A program made the position numbers and the translations under genes. The notes below the pieces were generated by a model, which saw only the letters and a list, made by a program, of their open reading frames with translations, was not told where the DNA came from and did no database searches. Positions 6,149-12,797 of a stretch of 12,797 nucleotides of DNA are shown here, piece by piece; position 1 is the stretch's first letter, and every line of letters begins with the position of its first letter. This DNA is from CAYXVU01 sp964468725. Its GTDB lineage: Bacteria > Acidobacteriota > Blastocatellia > UBA7656. The stretch is taken from assembly GCA_964468725.1 (NCBI GenBank), contig CAYXVU010000170.1, positions 1-12,797 on the forward strand. The letters run 5' to 3'.

Positions 6149-7237
6149 ATGAAGTATTGTCCTATCTGTTATGAAGGGTTTGAAGAAGACCTGTTATTTT
6201 GCACCTTCGATGGAGAAGCGTTGCAGTTGTTGGAAACCGGGCAACGGATCACTGGCCGCCAACCTATATTCGAAGAGTGGCGAAACGAGCAGAAGAAGAA
6301 AGTAAGCACTGCTCAATCCCACCGGCGAAAAGCCAAACCACTTTCCCGAACCATCGTCATTGGCTCTTCGTCAGTTGTTGCCCTCTGTGTAGTCGCGGCG
6401 GCCGTGACCTACCTCTTTTTGTCCCGCAACATGTCGGTCGAGACTCCGATCACGAACGCTGCAACTGCAACTTCCGCTTCAAAACCGGAAGAGGCGCTCG
6501 CGCCATCTGAAGCCAAATCGCTGCCTTCGCTGTCTGAATTATCGAGCGAACGGTTACAGGCGATGTTGCCGCCCGCCCTTATGCGTCGGTTCGCGCACAA
6601 TCGTTCGGAGGATATGCGAATTTTGAAGACCGACAAAGGCGAGGTGGCTGTCTTAATCGGCAGCGGCGGGTACGATTCGGTAAGCGGCGCGACGTTGAGG
6701 CGTTTATTGATCGTGAAGTATGAGAGTGAGCAATTTGCCGATGTCACGCCTCATCTATTGCCTGCAGGGTTTTCTGCTGGAGCCGTTGCAGGCGCGCGGG
6801 CGCAAGTGCGTTTTGATAATGAGACACCGAATCTTTTCATTCGCGTGCAAGTTCCCAATGGCGGCGTGTTGCGTGAATGCTCATCGTGTGATCATGCCTA
6901 CCAAACCGTTACCTTGGAATGGACGGGCGCTCGCTATGCGGAGACCCATCGTACCTGGGATGATGACGCCTTTACCGCCTTCTTCGTTTTTGCGCAGGCC
7001 TTGAGCAAGCGGCAAGCCGATGTGAAGTCGAAGCCCTTCATGAGCGATGCCGTTGCCGTTGAAGTGTCACAAGGCTTTGCTCGCAACAGCAAGCAAGGTT
7101 GGACGGTTCATGGACGTGGCGAGGGTCAAGATTCCAATACGGTCAGTTATGAACTGAGCAACGGAGAAGAGAATCTGGCGGTCACGTTGTCGAAAGCCAG
7201 CGGGCGATGGCAGGTCCTCAAATTCGCGCGCCTCTAA
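6149..7237 (+). CDS. N-terminal ribbon, single-TM membrane protein of unknown function
   Basis: 362 aa. The N-terminus MKYCPICYEGFEEDLLFC has C4, C7 and C18 followed by DGEAL, the CPxC...FCxxDG ribbon often seen in Acidobacteriota signalling and envelope proteins; the fourth metal ligand is not an obvious Cys. A charged linker leads to one hydrophobic helix at 69-91 flanked by KAKPLSR, then an Ala/Ser/Thr-rich linker (98-130) and a C-terminal domain of about 230 residues, with a CSSC pair (244-247) that could form a disulfide. By the positive-inside rule the ribbon is cytoplasmic and the large domain periplasmic. The ATG at 6149 has AAAGGA (6138-6143) 5 nt upstream. The C-terminal domain is not one I recognise; a sensor or envelope role is inference. 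The gene ends 8 bp from the convergent rho stop. Confidence 0.75.
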   Translation: MKYCPICYEGFEEDLLFCTFDGEALQLLETGQRITGRQPIFEEWRNEQKKKVSTAQSHRRKAKPLSRTIVIGSSSVVALCVVAAAVTYLFLSRNMSVETPITNAATATSASKPEEALAPSEAKSLPSLSELSSERLQAMLPPALMRRFAHNRSEDMRILKTDKGEVAVLIGSGGYDSVSGATLRRLLIVKYESEQFADVTPHLLPAGFSAGAVAGARAQVRFDNETPNLFIRVQVPNGGVLRECSSCDHAYQTVTLEWTGARYAETHRTWDDDAFTAFFVFAQALSKRQADVKSKPFMSDAVAVEVSQGFARNSKQGWTVHGRGEGQDSNTVSYELSNGEENLAVTLSKASGRWQVLKFARL

Positions 7238-7245
7238 TCGTCACC

Positions 7246-8425
7246 CTACTTCTTCAGGCGTTGGAGAAAGGCTTGATTGTCTTCCGTCTCAGTCAGCCCT
7301 TTCAGCAAAAGCTCCATCGCATCAACCGGGCGCTTGTCGGCCAGCGCCCGCCGCAGCAAGTGAATCAGCGGGACTTCACCCGGGCTGAAGAGCTTCTCTT
7401 CTTTGCGCGTGCCGGATTTCGAAATATCAATCGCCGGAAAGATGCGGCGCTCGGCCAACCGCCGGTCAAGTACGAGTTCGAGGTTACCCGTCCCTTTGAA
7501 TTCCTGAAAGATGACCTCATCCATTTGGCTGCCCGTATCTATCAAGGCTGTGCCGATGATCGTGAGCGAACCGCCTTGCTCAGCTTTGCGAGCCGCGCCA
7601 AAGAAACGCCGGGGAAATTCCATAGCGCGCGTATCCACCCCGCCAGACATGGTTTTGCCGCGACTACCGGATTCACGGTTCGATGCCCGCGCCAACCGCG
7701 TAATCGAATCCAGCAGCATCACCACATCGCGCCCACATTCAGTCAGACGTTTCACATGTTCGAGAACCAGCCGAGCGACTTTGATATGTAAATCGGAACT
7801 CTGATCGGCGGAAGAGGCGATGACTTCGCCGCGAATGCGCCGTTTCATGTGAGTCACTTCTTCCGGGCGTTCATCAACTAACAACATGACCAAATCCACC
7901 TCTGGGTGATTATCAGCGATGGCTTCGGCAATCTCTTCGATGAGCGTTGNNNNNNNNNNAGCCGCGATCAGTAAAATACCGCGTTAGTTTTTCGATGAGC
8001 GTTGTCTTTCCGGTTTTGGGAGGCGCGACGATCAGTCCCCGTTGCCCTTTACCGATGGGCGCAATTAAATCCAGCACGCGCATCGAAAGGTTATTGTTGC
8101 CCAGTGAAAGCTCTAATCTTTCGGTCGGGTCTACGCTGGTCAAATCTTTGAAATGGGGTTTAGTCCGGTACTCTTCCGGCGACAATCCATTGATGGTTGT
8201 CAAACTCACCAGTTGATCGGAGCGTGTGCGGCCTCGTGGGTCTGCGGAGGCTTCGGCGATGCCCGAAATCAATACCCCTTCTCGCAATTCGAATTGGCGA
8301 ATCAGGTCGCGCGGGACGAACGCATCTTTCGGATTGGGCAAAAAGTTGACGCTCGCCTGTCGTAAAAAACCGAAGCCTTTTTCATGAACTTCGAGGATGC
8401 CTGTGGCAGGTCGTTGTGTTTCCAT
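7246..8425 (-). CDS. rho: Transcription termination factor Rho (interrupted by an assembly gap)
   Basis: Hexameric RNA-dependent ATPase that ends transcription. An assembly gap splits the gene as given, but removing 55 nt (7950-8004), where a 14-nt contig end is duplicated, gives one uninterrupted frame of 374 aa. In that reconstruction: OB-fold RNA-binding domain with KGFGFLR (16-22), Walker A APPKTGKTT (134-142), DERPEE (166-171), Walker B VVMLLDSITRLARA (216-229), Q-loop SGGVDTRAMEFPRRFF (242-257), and TGSQMDE...EFKGTGN...AERRIFPAID...SGTRKEE (279-325). All core functional elements are present. An in-frame TGA five codons before the ATG limits extension, so the protein starts directly at the OB fold and lacks the N-terminal helical domain of E. 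coli-type Rho (419 aa). No ribosome site is clear. It follows recQ by 65 nt on the same strand. Confidence 0.93.
7950..7959. other. Assembly gap (10 N) with duplicated contig end inside rho
   Basis: Ten Ns mark a scaffold join. The 14-mer TTCGATGAGCGTTG stands immediately left of the gap (7936-7949) and again at 7991-8004. Merging the two copies deletes 55 nt and restores the Rho P-loop region in frame, so the true gap length is negative (overlapping contigs). The stretch 7960-7990 is probably not part of this locus. Confidence 0.9.
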
Positions 8426-8490
8426 GTTTACTGTTGCAGGTCAACCGTAGCAGGGCGAACCGGGAACCGGCGCTCCGCAACGATCTTCAT

Positions 8491-10754
8491 CTAATCGGAC
8501 AATTCCAGTTTGATTTCGGTGTGACCGAGCATCACTTCCCGACCAAGGTCTGTCAACGAGACAGTCGGATATGCCCCTTGACGAACCGCGATGCAGCGAG
8601 CGTCAATCAGGCTCTTGATAAAAGAAGTGATCTCGTCTTGTGTCAAATGCTTTAGTAGCCCATAAGTTGAGAGCTGATCCAAGCCGTTTTGCAAAATCTG
8701 TTTGGAAGCGGAGCCGCGCAGAACCGCCGCCACAGTGCCTTTGCCGTATTGATTCTTCAATCTGGCTACACAACTGAGAATTTTGATCACGACAGTTGTT
8801 TCCGCCGGATTTAATTGGCGAGCGCGTAAACGAGCTGGCGTCGCCTCAATTTGCTTCTCGGCATCGCGCTGCCCTGGTCGAGAGCGTTTGCGAAGTTCCT
8901 CGCGAAGCTCTTTGCCGGTCGGCGCTTGTTCGATGATGAAATGATCGAGCGCCGTCGCTTCGGGAATTGGTTGCGTCGGGCGTGAGCTATTGAGAGTCAA
9001 TGTACCCCCTTCACTTTTTTTCTCTCTTTGAAGGCGGGCTTTCGCGCTGGTGTCGCTCTGTGCCAGACAATTGGAACACATACCGCACTGCATCAGATTC
9101 TTTCGATCCCCAAAATACTTTAAGATGAAATGACGCAGGCAGGAACGATAGTAACAGAAATCTATCATTCGTCGAAGCTTCCATTGCTCGGCAGCGGCGC
9201 GCGTTGCCAATTCCTGTTTATCAATGCGCAGCCGTGTCGCCGGTTGGCTATCCAGTAATTTGATGCCGCGCCCCTGATAAGCATTCTTACACTCGATCAA
9301 ACCGCGTTCCGACAAATGGTTCAAAGCTTGTCTGACCTGCGTATCACTCAGTCCGAGACTCGCGCCGATAGCTTCTACATCCAGTTCCGTCGCTTCTCGC
9401 TGATTGATGTTGCGATTGAAGATCAAGTCACGCACCGCTGCGCCTTCCATCGTATCGTCGGATACGGCTTCGAGAGCGCGATCAACCGAGACCTTTGCCC
9501 AACATAGCAAAGCTCTGTCTGAAGCCCGACCGCGTTCGATATGAGCAGCTTTTTCAAGCACAACGAGCGCCGAATAGATTGACATCTCATTTTTAATCCG
9601 CAGACGCTGTGCGATGTCGCGCGCCGTCAATTCGCTGCGTTCCGGCTGCAACTCGCTGATGGCTTCGTAGACGCGTTCGATCAAATCAACCGGCGGGTGA
9701 CTGCCTTCGATAAAGAACTGTTGGGTGCGTGTGTCAGCATAGTTATAAAGCAACACGCATTTGGCAGGCAGCCCATCACGCCCTGCGCGCCCGACTTCTT
9801 GATAGTAGGCTTCAACCGAGNNNNNNNNNNATGATAATGAGCGACGAATCGAATATCGCCTTTATCTACACCCATGCCAAATGCGTTTGTCGCAACGATG
9901 GCCTGTGATTCGCCCGCCATAAATTGTTCCTGTGCGCGCGTGCGCTCACTCTCTTCCATCCCACCGTGATAAGCGATGACCCGCAAGTCGGCCATTTGCA
10001 ATTTCGCGGCCACCTGTTCGACGCTTTTGCGGGTTGCCGTATAGATGATGCCCGAACCCCTCTCATCTTTGAGCAGAGCCTTCAAATTGTTCAGTTTCTC
10101 TTTATCGGTCTTCACTGGCTCAACGAGCAGGTTCAGATTGGGGCGGTCGAACCCGGCGACGAATACCGATGGTTCTGTCAGCCCAAGTTGTTCCACGATA
10201 TCTGCGCGAACCTGCGGAGTTGCCGTCGCCGTGAGGGCGATAATCTGAGGCCTCCCAAGCCGTTCGGAGGCTTCGCGTAATCGCAAGTAATCGGGGCGAA
10301 AGTCATGTCCCCAATGGGAAATGCAATGTGCTTCATCGACCGCAAAGAGCCGCACGTTGACCTCGTTGATGGCATCTATGAACGCATCGCTGCGGAATCG
10401 TTCGGGGGCGATGTAGACCAGTTTGAATTGACCGCGCCGCATGGCGAAGAGGCGTTCTTTCATTTCACGAAAACTGATTGAACTATTGATGAACGTCGTG
10501 GCAATGCCGCGCGCCGTCAGTTGATCAACCTGATCTTTCATTAAAGCGATGAGCGGTGAAATGACGAGCGTCAGGCCATCAAGCATGAGTGCCGGTAATT
10601 GGTAGCATAGCGATTTGCCGCCGCCGGTCGGCATGACGACAACGGCATCCTGACCGCCAAGCACAGTTTCGATGACTTCGGCTTGTCCCTCACGAAACTC
10701 TGCGAAGCCGAAAAGGCGATGGAGAGCTTCTTGGGCTTGTTCGAGCTGGCTCAC
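8491..10754 (-). CDS. recQ: ATP-dependent DNA helicase RecQ (interrupted by an assembly gap)
   Basis: 3'-5' superfamily-2 DNA helicase of recombination and fork repair. With the gap set to 8 nt the frame is continuous and 753 aa long. Helicase core 1-345: FGFAEFREGQ (15-24), VVMPTGGGKSLCYQLP, DEAHCISHWGHDFRPDY, TATATPQVR, ATNAFGMGVDK, and EAYYQEVGRAGRDG just past the gap. The zinc module has C538, C556, C559 and C562 (RSC...QCGMCSNC), and the RQC winged helix covers about 650-745. Between core and zinc module lie about 180 extra residues with two winged-helix-like segments; E. coli RecQ has its first zinc Cys near 380. The protein ends after RQC, with no HRDC domain. The start is GTG at 10754 with GAGGA about 9 nt upstream; no clear promoter was found. 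Confidence 0.92.
9821..9830. other. Assembly gap (10 N) inside recQ; 8 nt expected
   Basis: The codon pattern on each side requires a gap length of 2 modulo 3. The conserved RecQ sequence VAHYHMPGSxEAYYQE predicts Met-Pro and the first two bases of Gly here, which is 8 nt. The ten Ns are therefore a placeholder, and the apparent frameshift is an artefact. Confidence 0.88.
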
Positions 10755-11022
10755 ACTTCTTATTCCTCAAAAGCGGACGGTTTTATGGGTTGCCGCGCTG
10801 CCGGAGTAAGCCTATCACGCGTTATTCATTGCGCTCAATCGGATGAGCAGAAATCCCCAACACCTGGCAAATTCGAAAGGTTGAGAATTCGGTTTTATCG
10901 GAGGTAGTCACCACTGTGGGCAAACCTCTGCTTGGATGCGGCTACCCTGTTTTGAATCGCTCGGATAGTTGAAAACATATTGAAGACCTTTGCTTGACAA
11001 CCACGTACAGGAGAAATAGTTT
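10755..11022. other. Divergent intergenic region recQ / MBL gene, no gene seen
   Basis: The 268-bp spacer holds no convincing small ORF, tRNA or hairpin terminator. It must contain the recQ promoter (- strand) and that of the MBL gene (+ strand). A weak candidate for the latter is TTGAAT (10952-10957) with CATATT (10976-10981) at 18 bp spacing. Confidence 0.4.
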
Positions 11023-12063
11023 GTGGGAGTTATGGGAAAAATCTTTCTAGCCGTAATTGCACTATCACTCATTTTAAGTAGCCCCCTCAGTTTTGCTCAC
11101 GATGGCAAGGCGGGTCAGGATAAAGGGCCGTTCACCTTGAAAAAACTTACCGGCGAATTGTATGTCTTATACGGGCGCGGCGGTAACATCGGCTTTATGG
11201 TCACCAACGAAGGGGTTGTGGTGATTGACGATCAATTCTCTGATCTCGCGCCGGGGATTGCTGAGCAGATCAAATCGGTCACCAATCAACCTATTCGGTT
11301 TCTGATTAATACCCATCACCATTTCGACCATACGGGCGGCAACGGCTTTTTTATCAAGTTGGCAACCATCATCGCGCACGACAACGTTCGTAAGCACATG
11401 TTAGCCGCTCCACAAGAGGCAATTGTCGGACAGACGGCGCGCGTGCAATCGTTGGAAGCGCAAATTGCCAAAGCGGAAAAAGAGAATGCCGCAGCGCCAG
11501 AACTTGCAGATTTGCGAAAACAATTAGAGACAGCAAAGCAAAATCTGGCAAGCGCACAGGCTGTAAAGATCACCGAAGTGCCTGCGCCCAACCTTACATT
11601 CAGCCATGAACTTCGCATCTATTTAGGCGGTCACGAGATGCATATCTTTCACGCCAAACGTGGCCATACCGACGGCGATTCGATTATCTACTTTCCGCAA
11701 GAGAAGGTTGCTCATTTGGGCGATCTCTTTGTCAACAAACGCATGCCGTTTATTGACCGCCCACATGGCGCGTCGAGTGCCGAGTGGATCGAAACTCTCG
11801 ATGCTGCCATTGCGCGCATTGATCCAGCCGCTCAAGTCATACCGGGACATGGTGAAGTTGGTACGGTTGCAGATTTGAAGGCCTTTCGTCAGTACTTCGT
11901 TGACCTGCGCGCCGCCGTAAAAAAGGCTATGGAAGCGGGTTTATCACGCCAGCAGGCGATCAAAGAAATACAACTCCCACAATACGCAAGCCATACAGGC
12001 TATGCCCAAGGGCTAGCTGCCAACGTCGGAATTGTCTACGACGAGATCAAAGCCAATGAATGA
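11023..12063 (+). CDS. Exported metallo-beta-lactamase-fold hydrolase with coiled-coil insertion
   Basis: 346 aa. The N-terminal signal peptide (KIFLAVIALSLILSS to SFA|HDG, cleavage about residue 25) directs it to the periplasm. The MBL fold shows NTHHHFDH (96-103, ligands H98/H100/D102/H103), GHTDGD (214-219, H215), GD at 233-234 and PGHG (274-277, H276), a complete dizinc set. The layout resembles class B3-like or quinoprotein-relay MBL hydrolases, but the substrate cannot be read and antibiotic resistance should not be assumed. Residues 137-180 are a Lys/Glu/Ala/Gln-rich helical stretch (SLEAQIAKAEKENAAAPELA, then DLRKQLETAKQNLASAQ), predicted coiled coil, inserted after the first metal motif. 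Start GTG 11023 has AGGAG (11009-11013) 9 nt upstream; ATG 11032 is an alternative, also leaving a signal peptide. Its last 8 nt overlap the next gene. Confidence 0.88.
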   Translation: MGVMGKIFLAVIALSLILSSPLSFAHDGKAGQDKGPFTLKKLTGELYVLYGRGGNIGFMVTNEGVVVIDDQFSDLAPGIAEQIKSVTNQPIRFLINTHHHFDHTGGNGFFIKLATIIAHDNVRKHMLAAPQEAIVGQTARVQSLEAQIAKAEKENAAAPELADLRKQLETAKQNLASAQAVKITEVPAPNLTFSHELRIYLGGHEMHIFHAKRGHTDGDSIIYFPQEKVAHLGDLFVNKRMPFIDRPHGASSAEWIETLDAAIARIDPAAQVIPGHGEVGTVADLKAFRQYFVDLRAAVKKAMEAGLSRQQAIKEIQLPQYASHTGYAQGLAANVGIVYDEIKANE

Positions 12064-12797
12064 AGCGTCTCCCGGATTGCTCGCCCGATATTTCGTCAAC
12101 CGAACGATTATCCTTTGGGTATGGATTTCGGTGGCCGCATCGGTGGGAGTGTCACAAACTTCCACAAATCCAAAGTGGCGACTGGAAGCGATTGAAATCA
12201 GCGGCGAAAACCTGTACGGGCGCGAGTACATCATTGCTTTGAGCGGTTTCAAAATCGGTCAACAGCTGACCCTGCAGGAATTGGATGCCGCCATCACCCA
12301 CCTTCGCAATACCGGGCTATTCAAAGCGGTTTCCTCTGAGTATAGCTATATCGGAGAACGCCTCAGAATCAAATTATCAGTTGAAGAGGTGAACTGGGCT
12401 CTGCCGGTGGTCTTCGACAATTTCATTTGGTTTACGCATGAAGAGTTGCAATCTCGGATTCAACGAAAATATCCGTTCTTTGCAGGATTAGCGCCGAAGG
12501 CCGGGCCGGTAATTGAAAGTTTGAGTAGCCTGCTGGAACAAGCCCTGCGAGAAAAGAACATCATAGCCGGGGTGGAATACTTGCCGATCTACGATCAGTC
12601 GGGCAAGGATCAGAAGCATCTGTTTATCGTCAAAGATGTGGACTTGCGAATTTGCACCTTGAGTTTCAACGGAGCAAAGGCGATTTCAGAGAGTGAACTG
12701 ATCAACAAAGCCGCTTCGTTAATCGGAAAAGAGTACGCGCGGAGCTTTGCACTCGATTCCATCACGACAGACTTGTTGCCGTTATATCGTGAACGCG
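12056..12797 (+). CDS. Omp85/BamA-type POTRA protein, 3' end beyond window
   Basis: Reads open from ATG 12056 to the window edge (247 codons). The ATG lies inside the end of the MBL gene (ATGAATGA, 8-nt overlap), implying translational coupling. Residues 16-34 (RTIILWVWISVAASVGVSQ) form a signal peptide or N-terminal anchor. A first POTRA domain spans about 41-112 (WRLEAIEISGENLYGREYI ... LRNTGLFKAVSSEYSYIG ... LRIKLSVEE). A second POTRA-like repeat covers about 115-193 (LPVVFDNFIWFTHEEL ... ALREKNIIAGVEYLP ... KHLFIVKD), and a third starts near 196 (VDLRICTLSFNGAKAISESE). The membrane beta-barrel expected for Omp85 proteins would lie beyond the edge. Family members insert or translocate outer-membrane proteins; whether this is the essential BamA or a paralogue cannot be decided here. 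The pairing with an exported MBL enzyme suggests a paralogue. Confidence 0.8.
   Translation, partial: MNEASPGLLARYFVNRTIILWVWISVAASVGVSQTSTNPKWRLEAIEISGENLYGREYIIALSGFKIGQQLTLQELDAAITHLRNTGLFKAVSSEYSYIGERLRIKLSVEEVNWALPVVFDNFIWFTHEELQSRIQRKYPFFAGLAPKAGPVIESLSSLLEQALREKNIIAGVEYLPIYDQSGKDQKHLFIVKDVDLRICTLSFNGAKAISESELINKAASLIGKEYARSFALDSITTDLLPLYRER

Noticed and set aside
7238..7245. Shared terminator between the convergent ribbon-protein gene and rho
   Set aside because: Only 8 bp separate the stops, and no hairpin is visible there.
7246..8425. rho as a pseudogene or two separate genes
   Set aside because: The break coincides with the N-run and a duplicated contig end; collapsing it yields an exact, complete frame.
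8491..10754. recQ frameshift
   Set aside because: The shift arises only from the arbitrary ten Ns; 8 nt restore a conserved motif and the frame.
10994..10999. Perfect TTGACA before the MBL gene
   Set aside because: It lies only 23 nt before the start codon, and the hexamer 17 bp downstream (TAGTTT, 11017-11022) is a poor -10 overlapping the translation start region.

Overview
The window looks like a chromosomal segment of a Gram-negative bacterium, most likely an Acidobacteriota member; the Blastocatellia are my best guess, from gene style only. Reasons: an Omp85/BamA-type POTRA protein implies an outer membrane, base composition is moderate, and the gene at 6149 opens with an N-terminal CPxC...FCxxDG ribbon followed by one membrane helix, an architecture I associate with that phylum. 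Two runs of exactly ten Ns (7950-7959, 9821-9830) show that this is a scaffolded draft or metagenome assembly.

Left part (1-1743, all + strand): a Rad52/Rad22-family single-strand-annealing protein with a clear sigma-70 promoter, a small Cys-rich/Lys-rich protein of unknown function separated from it by two consecutive hairpins, and an unrecognised 139-aa protein with its own near-consensus promoter. A 115-bp element with imperfect 26-bp terminal inverted repeats (1746-1860) follows.

Middle (1879-5924, - strand): a probable operon reading asnS (asparaginyl-tRNA synthetase), a LOG-like Rossmann protein, arginase, and ddl (D-alanine--D-alanine ligase), closed by a hairpin just past ddl. These serve translation, nucleotide-type metabolism, arginine breakdown and peptidoglycan precursor synthesis. 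Divergent from it at 6149 is a ribbon/single-TM protein with a near-consensus promoter.

Right part: recQ and rho run on the - strand. Each is broken by a 10-N gap, so each reads as two open frames. Both are repaired by simple arithmetic: dropping 55 nt at a 14-nt duplicated contig end gives a 374-aa Rho, and shortening the RecQ gap to 8 nt gives a 753-aa RecQ. Neither should be called a pseudogene. The Rho lacks the usual N-terminal helical domain. The RecQ carries about 180 residues with two winged-helix-like segments between its helicase core and zinc module, and has no recognisable HRDC domain. At the right edge, on + strand, an exported metallo-beta-lactamase-fold protein with a coiled-coil insertion overlaps by 8 nt an Omp85-type POTRA gene that runs off the end.

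I see no CRISPR array, tRNA, rRNA, transposase, phage module or obvious defence system. The least explained part is the Rad52 locus: phased upstream heptamers, double hairpin, unknown Cys-rich partner. I found no convincing evidence of a wholly new system.
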